A stretch of 6,823 nt of DNA from Deltaproteobacteria bacterium (GCA_016208525.1 JACQYJ010000041.1:1-6823), one strand, 5' to 3'; shown: positions 1 to 5,658, counted from the stretch's first letter. Made by a program: numbers and translations. The notes: a model not told the origin generated them from the sequence alone.

Positions 1-86
1 CTCCTCTCTTCAGCAAACCCCTGGGACAGATGAAGCAAAATAATAAAAACGGGGACCAATATAGTCTTGGCTAGCGAGGGACGCAT
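1..86 (-). CDS. Probable outer-membrane efflux factor (TolC-like), N-terminus only, cut by window edge
   Basis: Twenty-eight codons are visible, starting MRPSLAKTILVPVF. They form a typical signal peptide: two basic residues (R2, K7), a hydrophobic core of about 15 residues, and a plausible signal peptidase I site after GFA, before EER. The ATG is preceded by a very strong ribosome binding site. Position is the main argument for identity: in RND operons the permease gene is often followed by the outer-membrane channel that completes the tripartite pump. No outer-membrane-factor domain lies inside the window, so the family is inferred from context and the export signal. The upstream permease frame runs into this ATG without a stop (see findings), so this could also be the end of a fusion protein. 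Another exported protein is possible. Confidence 0.5.
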   Translation of the reverse strand, partial: MRPSLAKTILVPVFIILLHLSQGFAEER

Positions 87-2744
87 TGTAAAAAACCTCC
101 TCCAGTTTATATTTCTTAGATCATCAAAAAGGGAATATACCACAGGCGTTATCAAAAGTGTAATCAGCAGAGAAAAGGTCTGCCCTCCAACCATCACCAT
201 GGCCATAGAGGCCCTGGAAGCGCTTCCATCTCCTTTGCCCAAGGCTATCGGTAGCATACCGAAAACGATGGAGATGGTCGTCATCAGGATAGGCCTTAGT
301 CTTACATGGTTAGCCCTTATTATCGCTTCATCCCTCGTAACTCCCTGTTCCCTCAGGGTATTGGTATAGTCCACCTGGAGGATAGAGTTCTTCTTGATTA
401 TCCCGAACAGCATAAGCACACCTATCATACTGTAGACATTCAGTGTCTTTCCGGTCGCAAGAAGGGCAAAGAGACCGAACGGAAGGGATATGGGAAGGCA
501 CGCCATGATGGTGAAGGGATGGACAAAGGAATTGAACTGGGATGCAAGGACCATGTAAATAAATATCATACTTAGTATGGTGGCCATAGTGAAGCCCAGC
601 ATGGCCTGATTCATCGTCTTTGCCCTTCCAGTAAACATAGTGGAATAGTCTTGGGGGAGATTCATGGAGTCTATCTTCTTCTGGAGAAGCGCCACCGCCT
701 CACCCAGCGCCATCCCTTCAAGGTTTGCCAGGATTGTAACCTGCTTTTCCCTGTCTTGCCTGTCTATCTGGGCAGGGGCCTTCTCTTCGGACAGTTCCAC
801 GAAGTTATCAAGTCTCATCGGCACTCCTTTTGATGAAGCAACAGTGAGCCTTGATATTACCGACTGGTCCTTCCTGTAGTCCTCCATCAGCCTGAGAAGG
901 ACTTTATACTGTTCATCGCCGTCCTTGAACTTTGTAACCTCCTCTCCTCCTACCATAGTCCTAAGACTTCTGGAAAGTGAATCTATGGTAACCCCAAGTT
1001 CAGAGGTCCTGTCCCTGTCAATATTTACCCTTACCTCAGGCTTCCTTAGGGAAATGGAGGTATCCACATCCACTATCCCCGGGATTGCTCTTGCATGGTC
1101 AACGATCTCCCTGGCGTAGATATCGAGCTGGTTCAGGTCCGGCCCTCTCAGCACAAGGTTCACGGCAGTCTGTCTGAATCCCCCTCCGCTTATCATACCT
1201 ACGTTCTGGACACTTACCCTAAGCTCCGGATATTTCTTCAAGACCTTCCTGGCCTCAGACATGGAGTCCCGCTGGGAAAAACTCCTCTCCTTGATAGGGG
1301 ACATTGCCACATAGATAGACGCATTGGTTACCGATGCAGTTTCTCCTGCGCCTATTGTGGTAAAGGCATGAGTGACTCCAGGGAGCTTGAGCACCTCCTC
1401 CTCTATCCCCCGAATTATACGGTCCGTCTTTTCCAGAGACGAGCCCTCCGGGGCCTCTACAACTATTTCATACTCGCTCTGGTCATCGTCAACAACCAGT
1501 TCCTTTCCGACCCTCGGGAATATATAGAAGACCGTTGAGAATATGGCGACACCGATTACCACCATTATTAAGCGGTGCCTCAGTGACCATTTGAGCATAA
1601 CGCCATAGGCCCTGTCTATTATTGTATAAAACTTAGATTCTTTGGAAACCTTATGCCCTCCCGGCTTGAGGAATCTGGATGCCAGCATGGGAGTAAGGGA
1701 AAAAGCCACGAAAAGGGATATCATTATGGCAACTGTGGCGGTAATTCCGAAAGAAAAGAAGAACCTTCCGGGAAGCCCTGGCATAAAGGCTACTGGCAGG
1801 AATATGACGACCAGCGACAGGGTCGTTGCCATCACCGCAAGGCCTATCTCTGATGTTGCCGCAGTTGCTGCCTTCATGGGGGTGTAGCCCTTCTCCTCAA
1901 TATACCTGAAGATATTTTCAATGACTATGATGGCGTCGTCAATGACTATCCCTGTGCAGATGGCAAGGGCCAGCATAGTCATGTTGTTCAGGGTGAATCC
2001 TAAAAACTTTATTGCTGTGAATGTTGCTATTATTGACGCAGGTATCGATATGGCTGATATAAGGGTGCTGCGCCAGTTCCTCATGAACAGGAGGACAACT
2101 ATGCTTGCCAGCAGGCTCCCAATAATAAGGTGGTCCATGACCTCGTTGTATGACTTCTTTATGAACCTGGAGCGGTCCCTGACCACCTCCATCTTTATGT
2201 CCGACGGCAGCGCTGACCTCAATACATCCATCTTCTTCTTGATGGTCTCGATCACCTTTACAGTGTTGGTTCCAGACTGCCTCCTTACCAAAAGGGATAC
2301 GGCATTTTGTCCGTCTAACCTCGATATGGTCCTTGGCTCCTCAAAGGTGTCATCCACCCTTCCTATATCTGAAAGCCTTATTGGGACACCGTTGACATTA
2401 GCAATAAGGATGTCGTTGAAATCCTCGACGGTACTCAGCCTTCCCATAGTCCTCAGAACGGCCTCCTTTTCTCCATGGGTTATCCTTCCGCCCGGGACTT
2501 CCGCATTCTGGGCCCCTATTGCCATCGCCACCTGATCAATCCCAAGGCCATAGGCGTTGAGCCTGTTTATATCAACAGTTACCTGTATCGCCCTCTCCCT
2601 TCCGCCCACCATGGTGATCGACCCAACGCCGTTGACGGTCTCAAGCGGCTCCTTTATCCTCTTTTTTGCCAGCTCTGTCACCTCTCTGGCGGAACGCTTC
2701 CCTGAAACGACTATGGCCATGACCTGGGCCGCATCAGGGTCCAT
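1..2744 (-). CDS. RND efflux permease (AcrB/HAE family), main reading frame lacking its N-terminus
   Basis: Inner-membrane proton-driven drug/solute antiporter of a tripartite pump. From the ATG at 2744 to the probable outer-membrane-factor start there are 886 codons. It begins MDPDAAQVMAIVVSG, which in relatives lies well inside the first porter domain. In order I see porter segments (GVGSITMVGG, EVPGGRITHG), a transmembrane block from about residue 200, the TM4 motif GIVIDDAIIVIENI with D269-D270 (AcrB D407/D408), and FMPGLPGRFF. The second periplasmic half follows, then TM10 FGIIKKNSILQVDY with K785 (AcrB K940) and TM11 TRLRPILMTT (AcrB R971/T978 region). The proton-relay residues are therefore present. 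Start and TM1 lie in another frame (2734-2895). About 80 residues of the first porter subdomain are missing, so the product is probably not a working pump unless the lesion is a sequence error. No stop occurs before the window edge; permease similarity ends near position 90. Confidence 0.85.
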   Translation of the reverse strand, partial: MDPDAAQVMAIVVSGKRSAREVTELAKKRIKEPLETVNGVGSITMVGGRERAIQVTVDINRLNAYGLGIDQVAMAIGAQNAEVPGGRITHGEKEAVLRTMGRLSTVEDFNDILIANVNGVPIRLSDIGRVDDTFEEPRTISRLDGQNAVSLLVRRQSGTNTVKVIETIKKKMDVLRSALPSDIKMEVVRDRSRFIKKSYNEVMDHLIIGSLLASIVVLLFMRNWRSTLISAISIPASIIATFTAIKFLGFTLNNMTMLALAICTGIVIDDAIIVIENIFRYIEEKGYTPMKAATAATSEIGLAVMATTLSLVVIFLPVAFMPGLPGRFFFSFGITATVAIMISLFVAFSLTPMLASRFLKPGGHKVSKESKFYTIIDRAYGVMLKWSLRHRLIMVVIGVAIFSTVFYIFPRVGKELVVDDDQSEYEIVVEAPEGSSLEKTDRIIRGIEEEVLKLPGVTHAFTTIGAGETASVTNASIYVAMSPIKERSFSQRDSMSEARKVLKKYPELRVSVQNVGMISGGGFRQTAVNLVLRGPDLNQLDIYAREIVDHARAIPGIVDVDTSISLRKPEVRVNIDRDRTSELGVTIDSLSRSLRTMVGGEEVTKFKDGDEQYKVLLRLMEDYRKDQSVISRLTVASSKGVPMRLDNFVELSEEKAPAQIDRQDREKQVTILANLEGMALGEAVALLQKKIDSMNLPQDYSTMFTGRAKTMNQAMLGFTMATILSMIFIYMVLASQFNSFVHPFTIMACLPISLPFGLFALLATGKTLNVYSMIGVLMLFGIIKKNSILQVDYTNTLREQGVTRDEAIIRANHVRLRPILMTTISIVFGMLPIALGKGDGSASRASMAMVMVGGQTFSLLITLLITPVVYSLFDDLRNINWRRFFTMRPSLAKTILVPVFIILLHLSQGFAEER
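87..103 (-). promoter_or_regulatory. Strong Shine-Dalgarno for the downstream exported protein
   Basis: Read on the minus strand, GGAGGAGG (96-103) stands 9 nt before the ATG at 86-84. It lies inside the 3' end of the permease coding frame. Such a site suggests independent translation initiation at this ATG, as is usual for translationally coupled operon genes, and argues against this being only the middle of a fusion protein. Confidence 0.6.
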
Positions 2745-2895
2745 CAGAGGTTGTAATGGTAACAGTAGGGAAATCCACCTTCGGAAATGTATCCAACCCG
2801 AGGGTGAAATAAGACATGAGTCCAACAACCACCAGGAATGCTATAATCATAGTGGCAAAGACCGGATATTTAACGCTTATGTCGGCTAATTTCAT
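2734..2895 (-). pseudogene. N-terminal fragment of the RND permease, separated by deletion and frameshift
   Basis: Fifty-three codons beginning MKLADISVKYPVFATMII, the standard RND start: a short cytoplasmic helix, TM1 (about residues 12-32), then LGLDTFPKVDFPTVTITT leading into the first porter strand. GAGG at 2903-2906 sits 7 nt before the ATG. In relatives this strand continues for about 80 residues before a motif like DPDAAP. Here VTITT is followed within four codons by TGA, while DPDAAQ appears immediately in a different frame. The frame offset requires a loss of 3n+2 bases, about 240 by comparison with remembered homologues. Together with the main frame at 1-2744 this is one broken gene. 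Confidence 0.85.
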
Positions 2896-2913
2896 TTTAA
2901 AACCTCAATATTC

Positions 2914-3210
2914 GCCACAAAGACACAAAGGCACAAAGAAAAGCTTTAACCTAAATCCTGCAATCGAACCACAGAGCACACGGAGGAAACCCTTTAATAC
3001 CAATAGAAAAACCTTGTTTTAAATCTTTTCTCCGTGCACTCAAAGGGTGACTTTAAAAACTCTATAATTTTTAAAATCAAATTTACGAGAACACAGAGAA
3101 TAAAAGGGTTTTAAAAGGTTTTTATACTCAAAATTTATCTCTGTGACCCTGTGGTTTGCAGTTTTTAGGTTTAACAGCTATTTATCTTGGTGTCTTGGTG
3201 CCTTAGTGGC
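2914..3210. repeat. Fold-back (long imperfect inverted-repeat) element between the permease and MFP genes
   Basis: This gap of about 300 bp has no gene. The left end (2914-2938) and the reverse complement of the right end (3186-3210) match at 20 of 25 positions. Pairing continues inward with small gaps: AGCTTTAACCTAAAT (2942-2956) against the complement of the right-hand TTTTTAGGTTTAACAGCT, then AACCACAGAGCACACGGAG (2967-2985) against CTCTGTGACCCTGTGGTT (3139-3156). Further in, AAAAACCTT-type segments on both sides also pair. The whole stretch could fold into one long hairpin with an AT-rich tip near 3060. It ends 4 bp from the MFP stop codon and 18 bp from the permease ATG. It resembles a MITE or fold-back element; no transposase or clear target-site duplication is visible. 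It may affect readthrough from MFP to permease. Confidence 0.7.
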
Positions 3211-3214
3211 AAGA

Positions 3215-4294
3215 TTATTTTTTAATTTCTACCTTGACTCCTGTTGAAATCTTGTTCAGTGCGGAGGTAGCAATAACCTCCCCTTCCTTCACGCCTTCGG
3301 TTATCTCAAGCAGATTCTCTACCCTCTCTCCAACCTTGATAAGCCTCTCCCTGGCTTCGCCGTTCTCTATGATGAATACCTTCTTTATACCGGCAAAAGC
3401 GATCAGGGCCTCTTCAGGCACAAATACTGCCTTATCGGCAGTCTTTGTTACAACCTTTCCTTTTGCAAAAAAACCCGGTTTCAATATTCCATCCTTATTC
3501 GAAAATGCGGCCTCTAAGGGTAGAGTCCTTGTCTTCGTATCAAGAGAGGGACTCACTCTAACTACATACCCTTCAAAAACCTTCCCAGGATATGCCTCGA
3601 CTTTAATGAATACCTTCATCCCCTTACGAACATCTCCGGCTGCCCTTTCCGGGACAGACGCCTTGAGCTTGAGCGGCGACAGAGCCACGACTGAGGCCAC
3701 AGCCGACTTATCATCAACATAGTCGCCGGCATTTACAAACCTCTCCTTAATGACACCTGAAAATGGGGCAACTACGTCAGTATCTCTGAGCCTCTTTGTC
3801 GCCATTTTAAGTGCGGCCTGCCTCTCCTTTACGGTTGCCTCCAGCCCATTAAGCGATTCCCTCGCCTCATCACTCTCCCTCTCGGATATTAGCCCTTTTT
3901 TGAAAAGCCCATCCGCTCTGTCCCTGTTCAGCCTTGCCAGTTCTAACCTTGACTGGGCCTCCTTAAGCGCCTGAGTTGCCTGCTCATGTAATATCCTGTA
4001 CTCCTCGGAATCAAGCCTGGCGATTAATTCCCCTTTTTTTACTGCCTCTCCAAGGTTTTTATATATTTCCAGCACCTTTCCCTTTACCTCCGCATTAACA
4101 TCGGCCTCAGCTTCAGCCTGGAGTTCTCCGACAAACAACAGAGACCTTTCTACCGGCCTCAACTCTGCCTTTGCCGTAGTAATAAGGACGCCTTTCCTTT
4201 CTTCCTGCTTAACCTCTTTCGGCGTTTCGGAATATACCCAAATGGCAGGGGTCAACAACATACAAGCTATTATTACGGCCCTGATTCTAAACAT
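3215..4294 (-). CDS. RND efflux periplasmic adaptor (membrane fusion protein, HlyD/AcrA type)
   Basis: This periplasmic adaptor would link the RND permease to the outer-membrane channel. From the ATG at 4294 it has 359 residues, close to the usual family length. An export signal (MFRIRAVIIACMLLTPAIWV, cleavage likely near VYS) is followed by the first lipoyl half (VNAEVKGKV, about 66-95), a helical coiled-coil hairpin (about 96-170) rich in Glu, Lys and Ala, the second lipoyl half (VVAPFSGVIKERFVNAGDYV, about 174-193), a beta-barrel (about 205-285) and a membrane-proximal domain ending KVEIKK. I prefer this ATG to a TTG at 4312 because GGAGGAG lies 6 nt upstream and the signal peptide then has a normal short start. 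It overlaps the end of marR by 8 bp (ATGTTTAG), so the two genes are probably translationally coupled and share the marR promoter. The sequence appears intact. Confidence 0.92.
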   Translation of the reverse strand: MFRIRAVIIACMLLTPAIWVYSETPKEVKQEERKGVLITTAKAELRPVERSLLFVGELQAEAEADVNAEVKGKVLEIYKNLGEAVKKGELIARLDSEEYRILHEQATQALKEAQSRLELARLNRDRADGLFKKGLISERESDEARESLNGLEATVKERQAALKMATKRLRDTDVVAPFSGVIKERFVNAGDYVDDKSAVASVVALSPLKLKASVPERAAGDVRKGMKVFIKVEAYPGKVFEGYVVRVSPSLDTKTRTLPLEAAFSNKDGILKPGFFAKGKVVTKTADKAVFVPEEALIAFAGIKKVFIIENGEARERLIKVGERVENLLEITEGVKEGEVIATSALNKISTGVKVEIKK

Positions 4295-4763
4295 TAATAA
4301 CTCCTCCTTCAATGGTCTTTAGTACGTTATCAAGGGACATCCTTAGCATTGACTTAAACACCTTGACCTCTTCCTCGGTAAACCCTTTTAATATATCTGC
4401 ATTGAGGTCTATCGCTATACTACAGAGAGCTTTCTTAAGGGCCTTCCCCTCTTTGGTAAGAACGGCCTTTGTGACTCTCCTGTCACCCTCATCCCTTACC
4501 TTACTGATAAAACCCTTCTTCTCCAGCCTGTTGGCAATCCCGGTGATGGTGGGTTTATCGCAATACATACTCCTGCCGATATTGCTGAGAGGCTGACTGT
4601 CCTTCTCGAACAGCCTTGCCATAAACCCAAACTGGGGACCTGTGAGGCCATACTCCTTAGACCTTTCCTCAAAGGACCACTTCATAGCTGTAGCAAGCCT
4701 GTTCAGGAGGAACCCAAAGCTCTCATTAACCTTGTAACTGTCCATGGGAATAATAGTTAGCAT
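4287..4763 (-). CDS. MarR-family transcriptional regulator of the efflux operon
   Basis: A 158-residue winged-helix repressor, typical MarR length. An N-terminal dimerisation helix (about 11-38) is followed by the DNA-binding core: GLTGPQFGFMARL (39-51), then LSNIGRSMYCDKPTITGIANRLEKKGF (59-85) containing the recognition helix near 68-80. The wing is VRDEGDRRVTKAVLT (89-103), whose D-x-x-D-R-R matches the family's signature, and C-terminal dimerisation helices follow. Members usually bind as dimers to palindromes over their own promoter and release on binding small phenolic or drug-like ligands. It is the first gene of the operon, with a perfect dyad over its start. The ATG at 4763 falls almost at the predicted transcription start, so translation is either leaderless from there or begins at the ATG at 4745 (MDSYKVNESF). 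Neither has a Shine-Dalgarno. Confidence 0.93.
   Translation of the reverse strand: MLTIIPMDSYKVNESFGFLLNRLATAMKWSFEERSKEYGLTGPQFGFMARLFEKDSQPLSNIGRSMYCDKPTITGIANRLEKKGFISKVRDEGDRRVTKAVLTKEGKALKKALCSIAIDLNADILKGFTEEEVKVFKSMLRMSLDNVLKTIEGGVINV
4301..4307 (-). promoter_or_regulatory. Ribosome binding site deciding the MFP start
   Basis: GGAGGAG on the minus strand, 6 nt before the ATG at 4294-4292 and inside the last codons of marR. It downstages the alternative TTG at 4312, which lies upstream of this site and so cannot use it. Confidence 0.75.
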
Positions 4764-4775
4764 ACTAACTATTAT
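4750..4775. promoter_or_regulatory. Probable MarR operator (perfect dyad)
   Basis: ATAATAGTTAG (4750-4760) and its exact reverse complement CTAACTATTAT (4765-4775) flank the 4-bp spacer CATA. The 26-bp dyad covers most of the -10 hexamer, the predicted transcription start and the first marR codons. A bound dimer would block polymerase, the usual arrangement for MarR autorepression. The assignment to this MarR protein is inferred from adjacency. Confidence 0.7.
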
Positions 4776-4798
4776 ATGTCAACATTTCGGCGTGTCAA
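4771..4798 (-). promoter_or_regulatory. Near-consensus sigma-70-type promoter of the marR-MFP-RND operon
   Basis: On the minus strand TTGACA (4793-4798) is separated by 16 bp from TATAAT (4771-4776), both exact consensus hexamers. Transcription should start about 7 nt after the -10, near 4764, at or next to the marR ATG at 4763. A second TTGACA (4777-4782) directly abuts the -10 and is not at a useful spacing for it. Confidence 0.75.
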
Positions 4799-4830
4799 TT
4801 CGTGGTGAGAGGGTCTACGACAATGACCCT

Positions 4831-4928
4831 CCCCCGGCAGGAGCCGGGGGCTTCCTCGACCAACAAACAAGTTTGTGTCCTTCGGACAGCCGCAACATCA
4901 CCAGACAGGAGTCTGGTGTTTTATGCGG
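4831..4928. repeat. Cluster of four adjacent hairpins (REP-like)
   Basis: Four perfect inverted repeats follow one another. They are CCCCCGGC/GCCGGGGG with loop AGGA (4831-4850); ACAAAC/GTTTGT with spacer AA (4863-4876); TGTCC/GGACA with loop TTC (4876-4888); and CACCAGAC/GTCTGGTG with loop AGGA (4899-4918). The last may be extended by CCGCA (4890-4894) pairing with TGCGG (4924-4928). No T-run follows any of them, so they are poor terminators. They look like REP or IS200/IS605-type terminal hairpins; that origin is a guess, as no Y1 transposase is in the window. Confidence 0.65.
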
Positions 4929-5069
4929 GCATAATAAAGAGAACCGTCCCCTTTACTTCTAATAAAGAGAACCGTCCCCTTTACTTCGCTTCTTGGTGTT
5001 TGATGCGGGCATAATAAAGAGAACCGTCCCCTTTACTTCGAGAACCGTCCCCTTTACTTCCTTTACTTC
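4914..5069 (+). repeat. Tandem short repeats with core GAACCGTCCCCTTTACTTC
   Basis: Three identical 27-bp copies lie at 4933-4959, 4961-4987 and 5013-5039. A fourth lacking its first six bases is at 5040-5060, and a 9-bp tail fragment (CTTTACTTC) is at 5061-5069. A larger unit is also duplicated: 4914-4959 and 4994-5039 agree over 46 bp with one difference (T at 4922, G at 5002), giving an 80-bp period. The larger unit begins with the right arm of the AGGA hairpin at 4899-4918, so hairpin and repeat were probably copied together. There is no ORF. I associate similar short repeats with REP-associated tyrosine transposases in environmental genomes, from memory only. Confidence 0.85.
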
Positions 5070-5073
5070 TTGA

Positions 5074-5418
5074 CACAGGGATGAGGCGAAGAAGGTTGCC
5101 TCTGCCATTGAAGTCGGTTTTGAAGTTATAGAGAAGAAGGCAGAAGCGGTTGCCCTTCAAAAAAAGCTGGAACTGAAAGATGAACTGACAAAGGAACTTG
5201 CCACAAAGGCAGATTTATTGACTTTAAGAGAAGAGTTTTTGGGTGAAATAAAGGTTCTCAGGCAAGAGATGCAAACTATAAAAGTTGAGATTGAAGGGAA
5301 GATTGCGACACTGCGAATGGAATTTAGAGTTTACTTTGTAATCCTTTTGGCGGTTATAATCCTTGTAAGCCCAAGGGCAATAGACTTGATAGCGAAGTTT
5401 TTGGGGGTTATAAAGTAA
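5074..5418 (+). pseudogene. 5'-truncated coiled-coil protein with C-terminal membrane segment
   Basis: An open frame without a credible start runs from just after TGA (5071-5073) to TAA at 5416-5418. It reads DEAKKVASAIEVGFEVIEKK near its beginning, then a charged helical stretch with ELATKADLLTLREEF and heptad-like KVLRQEMQTIKVEIEGKI. It ends in a membrane helix, YFVILLAVIILV, and a short tail (LIAKFLGVIK). This resembles the small coiled-coil proteins of the DUF1640 type, whose N-terminus usually carries a short helical region before this point; that assignment comes from pattern memory. The upstream side is the repeat array, so the 5' end and promoter seem to have been replaced. A short product could begin at TTG 5218, but the similarity extends well upstream of it. 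Function unknown. Confidence 0.65.
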
Positions 5419-5424
5419 GTATAA

Positions 5425-5460
5425 CAGAGATTTGCGATTTCTGAATAATCCTGCTTATTC
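5425..5460 (+). repeat. Two small hairpins just after the truncated gene
   Basis: CAGAGAT/ATTTCTG with one G-T pair (5425-5443) and GAATAA/TTATTC with loop TCCTGC (5443-5460) begin 7 bp after the TAA. Neither is GC-rich nor followed by a T-run, so terminator function is doubtful. Confidence 0.35.
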
Positions 5461-5499
5461 TGTCCATACCTGTTACGTATAGGGTCGTTAATTTAAGTT

Positions 5500-5513
5500 A
5501 AAGGGGACGGTTC
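5500..5513 (-). repeat. Inverted copy of the GAACCGTCCCC repeat core
   Basis: AAAGGGGACGGTTC is the exact reverse complement of GAACCGTCCCCTTT from the array at 4933-5060. The truncated gene is thus bracketed by the same repeat core in opposite orientations. The group II-intron-like sequence starts 4 bp beyond it. Confidence 0.7.
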
Positions 5514-5517
5514 GATT

Positions 5518-5583
5518 GTGCGGCCAGGCAAGGTCGTGTAATCAAGCGGGTGTGAATCCCGCCCCGTGGATTTGACGCTTGAA
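5518..5583 (+). mobile_element. Possible group II intron remnant (5' end of domain I)
   Basis: The stretch starts with GTGCG (5518-5522), the conserved group II intron 5' end. GCCAGGCAAGG and GTGTAATCAAG follow, matching by eye the layout of remembered intron starts such as Ll.LtrB (GUGCG, CCAG, a GG-GUGU step, then UCAAG before a small hairpin). The expected hairpin is GCGGG/CCCGC with loop TGTGAAT (5546-5562). TCAAGCG (5542-5548) can alternatively pair with CGCTTGA (5576-5582). No domain V, domain VI or reverse transcriptase follows, so this would be a dead 5' fragment. The assignment rests on pattern recognition and needs a covariance-model test. Confidence 0.45.
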
Positions 5584-5587
5584 CCTT

Positions 5588-5626
5588 AAAAAAGGAGGGC
5601 GTTGCCAGGTCTCCTATTGACAACGC
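5588..5626 (-). terminator. Candidate intrinsic terminator downstream of ruvC
   Basis: On the minus strand, 33 nt after the ruvC stop, GCGTTGTCA pairs with TGGCAACGC (nine pairs, one of them G-T, 10-nt loop; 5599-5626). CCTCC and then six Ts (5588-5593) follow. The 5-nt gap between stem and T-run is longer than ideal, so efficiency may be low. Confidence 0.4.
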
Positions 5627-5658
5627 TACCAATTTATTTAATTCATAATTTATAGCCC

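Noticed and set aside
1921..2535. Plus-strand ORF of 204 codons and other plus-strand ORFs across 67-2889
   Set aside because: They lie antisense to the permease, whose frame shows clear family motifs throughout. Their products show no recognisable domains.
3234..3722. Plus-strand ORF of 162 codons antisense to the MFP gene
   Set aside because: It is a shadow of the MFP frame, Ser/Thr-rich with no domain pattern. The opposite strand is unmistakably an adaptor protein.
4250..4294. Lipoprotein signal in the MFP (IIAC)
   Set aside because: The four residues fit a lipobox, but only about five hydrophobic residues precede the Cys and the hydrophobic stretch continues past it. A signal peptidase I site near VYS fits better.
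4777..4782. Second TTGACA as the -35 of the marR promoter
   Set aside because: At 17 bp it would pair only with TAACTA, a poor -10 inside the coding frame. The upstream TTGACA with TATAAT is far better.
4831..4850. GC-rich hairpin as an intrinsic terminator
   Set aside because: No T-run follows on either strand, and it lies upstream of the marR promoter rather than after a gene.
4863..4918. Integron attC-like site
   Set aside because: The hairpins lack the paired core sites of attC, and no integron integrase or cassette structure is present.
4802..5014. Plus-strand ORFs of about 70 codons in the hairpin and repeat strip
   Set aside because: They run through hairpins and tandem repeats and repeat their own residues (NKENRPLYF). 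No ribosome binding site or domain is visible.
4914..5069. CRISPR array
   Set aside because: The units are nearly adjacent or separated by another copy of the same flank. There are no unique spacers of regular length and no cas genes.
5218..5418. Complete 66-residue gene starting at TTG 5218
   Set aside because: The same frame is open and coding-like for about 140 bp upstream, with ELATKADL just before the TTG, so this is the tail of a longer gene.
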